Source: Allacma fusca
Lineage: Eukaryota > Arthropoda > Collembola > Symphypleona > Sminthuridae
Direction of reading: 5' to 3'
Assembly: GCA_947179485.1 (NCBI GenBank)
Contig: OX359246.1
Location: 62,001 to 126,000, forward strand
DNA length: 64,000 bases
Shown: positions 21,912-33,264 of the stretch, in pieces
Layout of the letters: the number at the start of each line of letters is the position of its first letter
How positions within the stretch are numbered: position 1 is the first letter of the stretch
Translations under genes and position numbers: made by a program
Notes under the pieces: generated by a model
Databases searched by the model: none
What the model was told of the DNA's origin: nothing
Seen by the model: only the letters and a program-made list of their open reading frames with translations

Positions 21912-22689
21912 TAGGCCTCCGCTCATGTACAACTCAGACATGAATGCTTCATGTGTGAATCATGTCTCAACTCATGTTCATGTATCGGATTATCAAATCA
22001 CAGACCATTTACGTGTATTTAAAACAGTTGACATTAGAAATGAAGTTGATTTCATGTACACTGTCATGTCAACAAAATGATAAGAGATGATCTCAAGCTC
22101 AAAAACAAGAATATTTTTATGTCACCATAAGGTGTGTCGCTCTATTCCTTGCTCGTATTGAACGGGGAACCTGAATCAGGTGACGATTATTGCTGATATG
22201 AGATAGAAGACTACGTATTATCCTTTCTACTAATTTGAGAGAGTTGACAGTGAAAGTTATGGTAAGATTCAAATATTCGCGAGCTCTGCGGCAATATTAT
22301 GTATCCACAACCACAGTGCAGTGCTCCATGTAAACCATACCAGTCATTTCAAGCTGTAGACTTTTACTACTTTTACAACTACGGAAAAAGAAGGATCAAA
22401 TATGAGAGAATCCGCTCCAATAAGTAGCAGTATGTATCAATAGATGAGTAAAGCGAATTTTATTTCATGTCATCATGTTCATGTACATGTTCATGTCCAG
22501 TTCATGTACTTGAAATTTTCAATTTTCATGTTTATATAAGTGTCATATTCAAGTTTACTTTATTCACATGAAATAAAAGTATTCGTTTTTAGTTTTCATG
22601 GTTTAATTCGGGTGATTTTAAAAATAACTCATGTAAAGCATGAAAATTCAAGTTCGTGTTTAGGGAAAATGTACATGTGTGGAGGCCTA
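21912..22689. mobile_element. hAT-type non-autonomous element (CATG-rich)
   Basis: The termini are TAGGCCTCC on the left and GGAGGCCTA on the right (perfect 9-bp inverted ends), extended imperfectly by CTCATGTAC/CACATGTAC. The flanks are ACTGCGAA (21904-21911) and ACTGCAAA (22690-22697), an 8-bp target duplication with one change. Subterminal regions are packed with CATGTTCATGTACATG-like words. The 778-bp interior has no transposase. The 8-bp duplication and layout indicate hAT. Confidence 0.78.
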
Positions 22690-24190
22690 ACTGCAAATAA
22701 TTAAACGACAAACAGAAAGCTACGAGCTTAGAAATCACTTAATACTTATGGTAAACGTTTAGTCAATACATTGCTAACGTATAAAATATGTAAAAAAGAC
22801 AAGTACAAAAATACACAATCGACATCAATATTACACACGTTGCTCCAATGAAGTAAATACTACACCACAAATAAGCAGTTTCGGCTATCGGATGGCACCT
22901 CGAAGTGGTTTCAGCCCTTGAAAGGCACTGTTACTTGCAAGATAGTTCATCCATTTGAAGAGCCAGGTACGGCTGATTTTAAACGTATTACCTATTTATG
23001 GACACCAAGTCAACTTTAAGCGCACTCCGGCGACAACAGTTGCGTAGCATTCATTCCTTAGTATCTATTTTATATATTAGTAGTAGTAGTATTAGAATCA
23101 TCTTTACTAAATTATGCTCTGAAATTGTCAATGTAGTTATTATAGACTAGGGCTGTATTTGACTATTAGTACAACAACAACAACTAAAGTAAAACATAAT
23201 ATGGTAGTGGGCTAATTTTGCCCTTTTCAACAAAATACAAAACGAATGCAAAATTACAAATTAAAGCAGTAAATTTCACAATTGGCTTGATACTAGAAAT
23301 AGATACGTAACTACATTGTAATTCATTAAGATACTGATGGTAGATTGACGTCCCTACGAATTCTTATTACTTTTAATTTGTGCTTGATTAGGTTAACAAT
23401 AGAAAAGATTCATCATATCCAGGTTAACATGTTGATTAATAATGCCACTCGCCATTTTTATACTTTTGCACAGGTGCGAACTCGTTTAATTTTTAACCCT
23501 TAACCCTACAGCTGCTAGATCTCGAACAACAAGAGATGGATCTCAGATTAAGATGTTAAATTTGATGTGATAATTCATTTTAAACTAACGAAACAAAAAA
23601 TGAGAGCCATCTTCCTACGCGCCTGCAAAGCGCAATTTACAAAAATTCTGCGTTATTCCTGAAAACACATGAAGCCTTTAAAATTATTTGCCTTCCATCA
23701 GCCCTCTTTTCATAGATGCTAGCGTTTCCTACATGTAGGCCTACTCGTAGTCGTAATCTGGTTTGCACTCATTTATACTTGTCAGACCACGTTGGGATTT
23801 TGCTAATTTTATCTTCACACATTTTTATATTTACTGTTTTAATACCAAGATACAAGTTCCTTTATTATTTTTTTAACGGATAATTTGTGAAGAGATTTCA
23901 ACTACAATAATCGCTTCTGGGCAAAAACTGTTTAAACGTTTTTAAAGTTTTTTAAACTACATCCAAGTTGTAGTGCATGCATTAATTGCATTTTTGATAC
24001 TGGTTTAATAATATGCCGTGCTGTTATAAACTTGGTTTTTAGACTCTGCAAAGCTCCAAGGCGATATTCGATAAGAAAGTAAAGAGATTTTAATATTTAC
24101 GAAAACGAAATTGCGACAAAGAGACACGTGATTTCAGCATATAAATTGATTCTCAAAATTGATGAAAAAGTGAAAAGACTCGTTGAAAGT
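22690..24190. other. AT-rich intergenic, nothing recognised
   Basis: Only short simple repeats such as TAGTAGTAGTA near 23080 and ACAACAACAAC near 23170. No coding frame above background. Confidence 0.4.
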
Positions 24191-24199
24191 TTTGTGGTA

Positions 24200-25240
24200 T
24201 TAGTTCATTCCCCACCCCAACTAAAGTGATAATCGAGGTAAGCATTACATCAGCTAATTCCTTAAACCGGAAGAAAGGTTTAGTGAGTCTCTTCTCTTTA
24301 ATTATTTGTCCATTAGTGTTTCAGTTAGATGTGAGATATGTTTGTACAATTCTTTTTGATGCCTATGAATGGAATATTTTTATTATTGGTTTTCAGAACA
24401 ATAAGCGAATGCGAGAATATATTCTTAGTGTTGGAATTTCGAAACCCAAGTATATAGCCAAGGGATATTTCATGGGGAAATCCCAGGACGACTGTTACTT
24501 TGTGCAGGACTTGTACTGCGTTGAGTATCTTTGTACCTGTTTTTGGATTGATGTATTTCTGTACAGATTTGGTTGTTTAACCAAGCCATATTGTGATTTT
24601 CAGGTGATCTAACTAGGCCACCACCCGACGCCCCCTCAAGGCTGTCGCGTATATAACTCACCAAGTGGCACGTATCATTGATTACCTACATGGCAACAAC
24701 ATCATCCATAAGGAAATCAAGCCAGCAAACCTGCGACTACCAAGTCAAGCTCAGGGATTTTGGCTTTTCCATCAATGCCGTAAGTTTAGCTTAGCAAACG
24801 TTTCATTAAATTTTAATGATTTTATTTTAATGAATTTGTTTAGTTTAATTTGTTATTTATTTTAATGATAGATTTATGTAATGCTGTAGGGAGGACCGAA
24901 TGCAGCTAATGGTACTCCCATGTACATGTCAATGGACGCACTTCATGGAAATTCTTCAGCTTCCTCAGACTTGTACGCCTTTGGACTCTGTATTTGGTAC
25001 ATATGGACTGGGATACATCTGCAGCAGGTCGACACCATGGACGAACACTACGCTCTCCTGCAATTTAACGTAGTACAGATACGATTGCAAGGGCTACGAA
25101 AGGCTGGATATCGTCAATATATTTCGATGTTTGTAAGACGTGAACCTCAACAAAGATTGGCCTACCGCAACAGCTGTCAACACATGCCAGAATCGATGAA
25201 AGCTACACGAAACTGGGATCACGGTAAGTGATTTTAATTA
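24200..25240 (+). pseudogene. Decayed protein-kinase-like gene with introns, copy 2
   Basis: This copy keeps exon structure. An N-lobe exon at about 24397-24520, after a TTTTCAG acceptor, reads NNKRMREYILSVGISKPKYI..GKSQDDCYFVQDLY. The helix-E/catalytic-loop part near 24660 reads ARIIDYLHGNNIIHKEIKPAN, with HRD changed to HKE. After a frame change VKLRDFGFS retains DFG. A probable intron follows at 24781-24890 (GTAAGT..TGTAG). The last exon has GTPMYMSMDALHG and SSDLYAFGLCIWYIW, matching the kinase activation-segment end and helix F, then FVRREPQQR like subdomain XI. A stop and a frameshift near 24615-24660 break it. No signal peptide or membrane segment was seen. The serine/threonine-like layout is inference. 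Confidence 0.72.
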
Positions 25241-26330
25241 TGTGATGATTAAAAATAAAAGACTGACATTGTTTTTGAGGTTGAGTATTGTATTTTCCTA
25301 GTCTTTTTTGTCTAGTTTTGTCACCATTTGTTAAATCATATATACCAATAAATTTTCGTATGACTGTGACATTAAGTATTTGTCTTTGTTGTTATTCTAA
25401 AATCTAGTATTGTTTAGTCGAGTAGTTATTTCAATTAGCCATGTGTTTTTGATATACCTCACTATATGTGATATCATAAGTTATAATTAATTACTGGGAC
25501 TATATTTGTTAATTCTTGCCTATTGCCGTAGTAAATGCCTATTTACATAAGTGTTCAATTAGTTGAATGAATTTCTGATATTTTTTTACCAATTGTGATA
25601 TTATAATTCTTCTTGCACCTTGTGCGTAGTTTTAGTTTATTGGGTTGTATAGTACATGTATAGTTTAAGTAATAATCCAACGATTATTATATACCAATAT
25701 TATTATTAAACCAATTAAAAGAGCATGCAAACTAGTTTATTTGTAAATTCGATTCGTGTTTAAAATATACCGTTAAAAAATATCTCAATATCACCGATTG
25801 CTGGACATTAATTATGTTTCTAGTTAAACGAGTACCGTTCCCACTAGTACTCCATTACTAGTATTTTAAAGTGGAAATTAGCAGCACAATTGTGCACAAG
25901 CAAATTCGGAACAAAAATGTGAACAAGGATTTTCATGCGAGAGTTTAATATAATAAATGAAATGGGTATCATGAATATATAGACCTTAGTTGCGATTTGA
26001 ACTATATCTTTCTACTTAAAGCAGAACATTTTTGAGTCTACCCCATCCAGAAAACATATTGCGTACTACTGTGTGTGAATAAATGGGACAAACCTTGTCA
26101 GTTTAACCAATTTTCAGGATATTCACGTCATTGTATTATCCTAATCTGAACAACTAGAATTTTAGTGACGAATAGCGCAAACCATCTAAGTATGTATTAA
26201 AAATGTTCACCCCGTTAATTTGACACATAAAATTTCAATTAGTCTATACGCTAATCTATTAGAATTTGTTGATTTTCTTCATCATTTCCTAATAATTGCA
26301 TCCTTATTAGAAATCCAATGTAGATCTGCA
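25241..26330. other. AT-rich spacer downstream of kinase copy 2
   Basis: No gene was found. From about 26040 the sequence aligns patchily with 32770-33000, with landmarks GGACAAACCTTG/GGACTAACCTTG, AGGATATTCACGTCATTG/AGGATATCTACGTCATTG and TTATCC(T/C)AATCTGAA. It is the shared downstream spacer of two kinase units. Confidence 0.5.
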
Positions 26331-26339
26331 AATTTTTGT

Positions 26340-26600
26340 GCAACAACCACTTCCTTGTCAATTTCTTAATCCAATTCAAGTTATCAGAATTTCCCCCTCA
26401 ATCCTTTAATTAAATTCAAGCTGTCGGAATTTTTCCCTCAATCCCTTAATCAAATTCAAGTTATCGGAATTTCCCCCTTCCATTCATTAATTGAATTCAC
26501 GCTGTAGGAATTTTCCCGTCAATCCCTTAATGCAAACCAAGTGATCAGACATTTTTACTTTAATCCGTTAATCTAATTCGAATGATCGGAAATTCTCATC
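26340..26600. repeat. Degenerate ~55-bp tandem repeat
   Basis: About five units built on CTTAATC(C/A)AATTCAAG, then TCGGAATTT and CCC..TCAATCC, follow one another. One decayed unit is also seen at about 33065-33105, in the corresponding position of the next kinase unit. It is non-coding. Confidence 0.7.
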
Positions 26601-26689
26601 CAAACACTTGATCCAATCCTGAAGGTCGTCTGTGCAAATTCACCATCTTTGCTGTTCCGGTATCTGCGCATATCACATTCAAGAGTACT

Positions 26690-26982
26690 GTGAATCTCCA
26701 ATGGACAATAGATTCTTGAATACAGGGTGGAGCACAAATTGTGACAACTCAGGATCATCAGGGTTTGTGACCAACCCTGTATCCGAAGACCTACTGTCCA
26801 TTGGTGGGTCTGAATACTGTTTGGGTTAATCAAAACCCCAATACCCGGTTCCCCCCGACAACACCGTACCGTGTTTAGGGAAGAGCAGCCTTTCTAGAGC
26901 TCTTCCCGGGTCGCACGCTCACGACCAACTAACGGTTCTGTAGCGTGTGACCCTACCACCGTACCTAGATTATTCGCTCCTT
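26690..26982 (+). repeat. Hairpin module (HM), copy 2
   Basis: Homologous to 20034, 30030 and 33265. The loop of the first inverted repeat is shortened. The GGGAAGAGC..GCTCTTCCC hairpin is intact. The next stem reads GGGTCGCACGCT..AGCGTGTGACCC. Compared with copy 3 (GGGACGCACGCT..AGCGTGCGTCCC), one A-T pair has become T-A and one G-C pair has become G-T, so pairing is preserved. The module ends GATTATTCG. Confidence 0.75.
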
Positions 26983-26989
26983 TCATCAA

Positions 26990-27940
26990 CCGTATTTACT
27001 ATCGTTAATATTAACCGTTAGTAACCGATTAACTCTCATGAATCCAACTGCTAACTAATTAGCGAAGTTAAAGTACACACAAATTTTCGGTTACCCATTT
27101 TTGGTTTCGGATACCTTTCTTTAATAGCTATTGAAATTTTCAGCTTCTGTAGAACGATTGTTTAGCATTGCATGCCCAGGCGGATTGGATATTTAGAAGT
27201 AATGCATTTGAATAATAATATAAATGCAACAATGGTGTTGCCTGTGCAAATACACTAGCAGTTTTATTTTTTGCAGTAGTTACACCGATAATCATTCAAT
27301 AACATATCAAAACAGATAAACAATCCAAACATGAGAGGGATTTAGTTATGCAATTTGTCAATCCTCTAACCTATTTAGGAATTTACCTGATTCTCAATAA
27401 TAATTATTCTTTGTACAACATTTGGTATATATTTAACTGTATTTGTAGTAAGTTTAGTGTTGTAGTGACTTTATCTGTTATTACAACAACCAAAATTTTT
27501 ATGGAAGCTGGTCCTCAACAGCTAACTTGTCCAAATAATAATTTCAGAATTGTTTTTAAATTAATTTGATGTGTCGGAGCATCACTATCTTTTAAATAAT
27601 TACATGTTGTGATTAGTAAATGCTGTGCAGGTTGGTTTAAAACGGTGGTAATTAAACTCCACGCTGATCAAATGTTTGTAAAGAATGCTTGTTTTGAAAT
27701 TATCCTTGTTAATATAAATCGTGCTGGACAACTTTGATAAAATTATTAGAGTGGATCATGCCAAATATTTGAATGAAAGCTTTGATTCAAATAAAACGGG
27801 TTTCTGTATTGTGCAGCTAGAATTAACCCATTCTTTCAGCGTTTCAGCATTTCAACGTAATTTCAATATATTCAAAACAGCGACACTTTCTTGCTAAGGT
27901 AAAGCACTGGTAGTGAATTATTTTTAAAATTGAATGTTCT
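26990..27940. other. AT-rich intergenic, nothing recognised
   Basis: No supported feature. The 73-codon frame at 27348 is AT-biased and without motifs. Confidence 0.4.
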
Positions 27941-27944
27941 AATG

Positions 27945-28830
27945 TTTAGTAATTACTAACTGAACTTGTGAGTTCAGTTCAATTGCGGTTATTTTACACC
28001 ACGAAATTGCAATTGTTAGTTCAATTCCAATATCTGTATATTTAAATTCCAATTACAAGAGCATTAAATACTCGCAATTACCGGTTAAGCACACTTAAAT
28101 TGCGAGAAAATCAATTGCAAATGCAAGTCCTTGCACTGCAAAAGATTCAATTAAAACAATGCTTACCAATATAATTTTCAGCTTGCAACTGTTTCGAATT
28201 TGATCGTAAAATTTCCCAAAATGCCTCAATAAGTCATTCCGCTTTAATATCTAATGTACGTATTTACTCGAGTATTGTCTCCACGGGTGTAGTTCATGTA
28301 CATACCGTACAAGTTTTCCAGTGAGGAGCAACATTAATTTTCTATTGGTATCAAAGTGTTCCCATTTGCACACAATTATATAAAATAGGCCAAATATTGT
28401 AAGGGCTTCTTGCAAAGATATGTTGAAGGATGAAAGTTTACAATATTTTAGGTTTCGAAGCTTAAAGGAATGATATTTCTTTTGTGCATCGCTGTTTCAT
28501 TATGCATTGTATGCAGATCATTTGCTACTATTCAAAAACGCACAGGTCATTTTCCCGGCCGACTATTTATACGGTATATCAGTTATGTCAGTTAACTTCT
28601 AATAATCACAATTACGCTTGCAGGTTTACTTATCGGCGCAATGGTATCCAGATAATCTTGCAATCGTCTACCAACTGCAATTAACTAGTGAATTAATAGC
28701 AAGTTCAAAATCGGTTATTTGCAAAACTAATGGACACATGTAAGCAAGTACCAATTACAGCATTGCTGGTAATTGCATTTCCAAATACAATTGCTAGTTT
28801 GGTTATTCCCAATCTTTGCACCGATAGATT
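27945..28830 (-). mobile_element. Degenerate copy of the hAT MITE family at 40555 (inverted)
   Basis: The reverse complement follows 40555-41524 over most of its length. Landmarks are ACTAACTGAACTTG..GGTTCAATTGCGGTTATTTTACACC, GATATTTCTTTTGTGCAT, ATGCATTGTATGCAGATCATTTG and CGGTTATT..GCAAG near 28720. The terminal nucleotides and target duplication can no longer be read. It is non-coding. Confidence 0.62.
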
Positions 28831-30025
28831 CAATTAAGGTGGAAGTCTGATTGTAGAAATTATAAGCCAAGCGGCTTACGAACCAAAAGAAAATCTATCT
28901 CAAAAGAGAGTACGCTCTGCTTTAACAACTTTATTGACAAGAGGTACTGAATTTTAGATGACGTATATTCCAAAAACAATTATCCATTTAAATTCGCAGT
29001 TATTTGTAATTAGATGCAAATTATGATTTGACTTCCCAATACAGCTGGGCATCTTTAAATTATAGTAGTGTAGCTAGTACCGATATTACTGATTTTAACC
29101 AATTAAACTTGTTTTACTCTTTTAATTAAACTCCCATACTTACACTCTCCATACAAAGAACTAAATCTAAACTTGCATTAATTTATTGTAAAACAAATTG
29201 TCGTGACACCTTTAGCAAAGTGTACCGCGGAACGTTTTTTGCAAGCTTTCCCGGTTCTTTTTTTTTGACCCAGGTGCCAGGCACGGGGCTCTCAGGGATA
29301 TGCAGGTTTTTGCGTACCCGGGCTCCACGTTCGGCAACATTGGCCCCTCTTTCGCCTCATCACTACTAGTGGAGCCAGAGATCGGTAGGTCTAGCGTCAC
29401 CCTGATGGGTACCCCGAGCCCACATCCTTCCTCCTACATATCCACCCGCCGACTGAGGTCTGCTTTGTAGCAGCGTATAGCTACAAGTACGGAACTTTAT
29501 GTAAATTTCTGTCCTTGTGTTTTCAGCTAAGCTTTAACGAGTTTCAGAAATGTAGTTTCTGAAACTCGTTAAAGTTTCTCGTCAAATGAATTTACGTAAA
29601 GAAATATAAACGAATCTATAATACGTGTATTAATTTTGTGGCATCCAGTTTATCTGCGGGTTTCTCAAGAAATATACGTCGTCGTGATATCATCTTGTTA
29701 TACTTCTTGATGTGTTCTTGATGAAGATTATGTTGACTGACAATTAAATCTAGCCCTAAGTTTCTGATGACTATAGTTCAAGGGGTTGAATTGCTGCTTT
29801 AAACCCTAGCAAACCGACACGGGTTTTACTAAAATTAAAAGTGTTCCAGGCAATTATTAATACATTTGAAATGAATTATAAAATTGGTCTTACATCAACT
29901 AATCGACTAGATAATGGTTCCATGTAATCACTAAAATGAATATCGGAATACTAAATTTGAACACTCCTTTAGTTCTGTAAAACCAACCAAAAGTGCATAT
30001 GGTCTATGAAGATGGTGATTTTCTA
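28831..30025. other. Intergenic with GC-richer island and a perfect hairpin
   Basis: 29210-29480 is GC-richer than its surroundings (TACCCGGGCTCC, ACCCTGATGGGTACCC). Its 62-codon minus frame has no recognisable motif. A perfect 19-bp hairpin follows at 29532-29574. The rest shows nothing. Confidence 0.4.
29532..29574. repeat. Perfect 19-bp inverted repeat with 5-base loop
   Basis: Arms CTTTAACGAGTTTCAGAAA (29532-29550) and its exact reverse complement (29556-29574) are separated by TGTAG. Perfect pairing over 19 bp with a tiny loop is unusual among the decayed repeats around it. A recent foldback, transposon end or small-RNA precursor are all possible. Confidence 0.8.
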
Positions 30026-30029
30026 CAGC

Positions 30030-30218
30030 ATTTGGAGCTCTGTTGGTGGGCATCAATACTGTTGGGGTTATGCAAAACCTCAATAACCAGGACGACACCG
30101 CCGTACCGTATATTTTAGAAAGAGCCCCCTTTCAGGAGCTCTTCCCGGGACGCACGCTCACGACCGACTAAATGTTCTGCAGCGTGCGTCCCTACCCAGG
30201 TACCAAGATTATTCGATC
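30030..30218 (+). repeat. Hairpin module (HM), copy 3, 5'-truncated
   Basis: It starts within the right arm of the first inverted repeat (TTGGTGGGCATCAATACTG). It keeps GGGGTTATGCAAAACCTC, the GAGCC..GGAGCTCTTCC hairpin and the perfect 12-bp stem GGGACGCACGCT (30147-30158) with AGCGTGCGTCCC (30181-30192). It ends AGATTATTCGA. No kinase-like sequence was found immediately upstream of this copy. Confidence 0.72.
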
Positions 30219-30469
30219 ATCATAAATATTACTTTTTTAGTAATAGAGAGAGTTTTTGCTATAATCATGTATTTTGAGTTCATCTTCACCATTTACAAAC
30301 ATTTACATGAATCATATACTTTTGTACGTTAAATTTTAGTTCGAATAATATTACATGCCTCAATAAAACGATATTTGTCTGACGTTATCATAACTGAGAT
30401 TTTTAAATAAAATAGAAGTGTATGTATTAGTACGTACAATTTATTTTTATTAGTAAGTATTATAAGTAA

Positions 30470-30502
30470 AACGCAGCGTCAGCGATACATGACGCTGCGT
30501 AG
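30470..30502. repeat. 11-bp perfect hairpin
   Basis: ACGCAGCGTCA and TGACGCTGCGT pair around the loop GCGATACA. It is isolated and not clearly part of a known element. Confidence 0.6.
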
Positions 30503-30504
30503 GA

Positions 30505-31205
30505 CTAGGTTTGGAAATAGAAATTCCAAATTGGCTGTTCGTCGTACCATTTTAAAAATAGGTTCACAGCCAAGAAATAAACATTGCCTCTCTAGGAACC
30601 TGGGGGAAAGGACGCGCGGACTCTCCTGGAGTGGCCTGCACTTTTAAGGTCAGAATTGTTTTAAACATTATTGCGTTGATATGGCTGGATTAATTGTATT
30701 TTGTGAATTTTGTGCTGAATTGAAATTTTGTTGAATTTGCTTGAAAGGATAGATTTTTGAGAAGCTATTAGAGTATAAACCTTGTTTTACTGCAAGCGTA
30801 ATTCCTTTTTTTGCAGGTTATCTGGGGAAGTTCTACTTCTTTGGCCCTCTTGGATCCTTGAAGGACGTTTTCGTGGCTTTCAAAATTGTACGTTTTAAGA
30901 ATCAAGTTATATTTTTGTTCAATTAGTTCTGGCTTGCTTAAACATATAAGGATGATTATGAATGAAACATGCATGTGTATCTAGGCAAGTATGAAGGTAT
31001 GCAAATTTTGGAATATGCTAAAGGAACAAATTTTCTTGTTTATTTTGACAGATGGATGCGGACATGCGTTTTCGTAGGGTTGGAGATAATGTATTAGTTT
31101 AAAATCCAAGAGGAAACCATTATTGATGCCGTTCGTGTATGCCAGCCGCTGCTTAGGTTTCGATACCAGTGTCAGTCCTTCGACTTCAGCTGATTCTACC
31201 CCAGT
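30505..31205. other. Spacer upstream of kinase copy 3
   Basis: No supported gene. Minus-strand frames overlapping the start of the kinase-like copy are antisense shadows. Confidence 0.4.
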
Positions 31206-31209
31206 GCAA

Positions 31210-32160
31210 TGTACCGCCACTTTTTGTGTCACAAGCGGGACAAGGCCATGATTCATCCCAAGGATTTTCAACCCGCGAAGATTCTGGGAGCAGGTCACTT
31301 TGGGGAAGTTTTGGAGGTGAAAAATGGCAATGAACGGATGGCACTTTAAACTGCAAATGCCGGCACCACACGAAACGTGGCAAGGGATGTGCTAAAGTAT
31401 GCAGATTCAAAATTCGTGGCCATTGCAAACTACCACTGCAAATCAGCAACGAAGGAGTACTACGGGATGAATATTTTGGCCAGGTCTTTTGAGAAGCTCA
31501 GAGGATTGTGCCTGAGGGAGGCAAAATTTGCAATTCGTTTTGCAATACAATCAGCAAATTGCGTGGAGTATCTGCATTGCAAAGTTTGCACACATAATGA
31601 CATCCAACTGGCATTTTTTTTGTTCAACTCAAAATATAAAGTAAGGATCACCGATATGGATTCGGTCATGGCCTTGAAGGGATAGGAGTTTGTGCCTAGA
31701 GAGAACATCGCCTTTGATTTAATATACCATAGTGCACCAAAATTGATCAAGAGAAATTGTATCTGCAGATACTCGGATTTATTGGCTTTAGGAGCCACGA
31801 TTTTCGAACTCTTTGACCTCAAAAGTTGATACTTACCAACAATCGCCGTGGCATCGGACGTACTTGCTTAATCTTGTCAAATAGTCCCTGCTACATTCAG
31901 GAGAGGATTATGAGCGTGCTGAATCAAGATTTTCAAATTATCGTGCGGTCTCATCTCAGACATAATTCCAGGGAGCGTCAAATTTTGACAGCAATATTAG
32001 GAGAGCTAAGTCTGTGGGCACAATCTATAGCAAGCTCTGTGCACATGGATTTGGTTCGGGATCTACCACAGCAGCCAGAAACTCCTACCTCCTGAAGAAA
32101 ATATTCAAATAGTTGTATTGAATCGACAAGCTGAGGGTTCCTTAGTGGATTACCAAAACA
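31210..32160 (+). pseudogene. Decayed protein-kinase-like gene, copy 3
   Basis: The most complete copy. From ATG 31210 it reads MYRHFLCHKRDKAMIHPKDF, a typical pre-kinase linker. The glycine loop LGAGHFGEVLEV follows at about residues 26-37. A stop (TAA) falls where the beta-3 strand should be. Next come AGTTRNVARDVLKYADSKFVA and YGMNILARSFEKLRGLCL, then helix E, CVEYLH. The catalytic loop is degraded to THNDIQLAFFLFN and DFG to DMD. A YSDLLALGATIFELFDL block resembles helix F. After a frameshift near 31828 the tail matches copy 1 (RIMSVLNQDFQIIVRS, MDLVRDL). An A-rich run at 32157-32179 ends it, either Lys codons or a poly(A) relic. Activity is not expected. Confidence 0.72.
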
Positions 32161-32164
32161 AAAA

Positions 32165-33110
32165 AAAGAAGAAAAAAAAGTCCACCAAATTTTTGTAGCC
32201 GAAAAAGACCAGCGTGGAAGATAGGTGAAGAAACCCAGAATTGCCTAGTTCACGCATTAGTAAATTTGAATCCTTTGATTTTAGTACTGTTTTTTGAATG
32301 AATTTGTTACAAGGTTTCTCTAAATCTAGTCTTGCTTATACTAATGGTTTGTTAAATTGGTAATACATATTATGTCGTGTTTGTACCTTTATGATGAATT
32401 TGTGTTAAATGCATGTAGTGAATCTATAACAATGTTTCAATACGGCTTTAATGAATGGGATTTTTTGATTGTTGTAAACTGATGTAGTATTGTGTAGTAT
32501 CGTAGTATTGTAGCAGGTAGTATTTTAGTATTGTAGTCGGTAGTATTGTGTATTTATTGTTGTGTGTAGTATTATTCATTGCAGTTATATATTGAAAACG
32601 AATTTATTTGTACCCACTTCAAAAATTTTATATATATTATTATGGTGATAAAGGTACTGTGATATTAGTTGTTTTTGTACAAATCAACGTAATGAAATAT
32701 TTGTGATATATTAAGTTGTGATGTAAATACAGAGAGCGTTGTTTATAAATTATACTAACCAATGTATGTATTCTTTAATATAAATTCCAATACACTGATG
32801 AACAACAACGTACATCTGTAAACAAATAGGACTAACCTTGCAGTTTGAACTAAACATTAGGATATCTACGTCATTGCATTATCCCAATCTGAATAACCAA
32901 ATTCATGGTGGTAATAATAACGGTTCTAACCCATTAAATTTTTTTTGATTTTCATCATTCCTTAATATCTGCATTTTTATTGGAAATACAATGGAAATCT
33001 GCATTTTTATTCATCAACCATATAACCGCCAATCCCTCCATCCATCTTAAGGTATTAGAAATGTTTCCGTCAATTCTTTAATCAAATTCAAGCAATCAGA
33101 ATTATTTGTC
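32165..33110. other. Spacer of the kinase unit, homologous to 26040-26600
   Basis: Low-complexity GTAGTATTGTAG runs lie at 32480-32570. From 32770 on it aligns with the spacer after kinase copy 2. One decayed unit of the ~55-bp repeat is visible near 33065-33105. No gene. Confidence 0.5.
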
Positions 33111-33264
33111 AGGCATTCAGAAGCGAAGATTTTGATATTAATTAAACATTTCTTTAAGCTTTTCCGTGACGTCCTTTTCCATCATAGTAATTAATGATTC
33201 AGCTTCGTCAGCCTTTCATTTTTCAACCCCAGATTTTTATAATCCTCCCAAAAGTACTGCGACC

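Noticed and set aside
26340..26600. CRISPR-like array from regularly spaced repeats
   Set aside because: Units are contiguous and degenerate, without unique spacers, in a eukaryotic context.
32157..32179. Poly(A) tail proving kinase copy 3 is a processed pseudogene
   Set aside because: The run is interrupted by G residues and could be Lys codons. No target duplication was found, and duplication with flanking spacer better fits segmental duplication.
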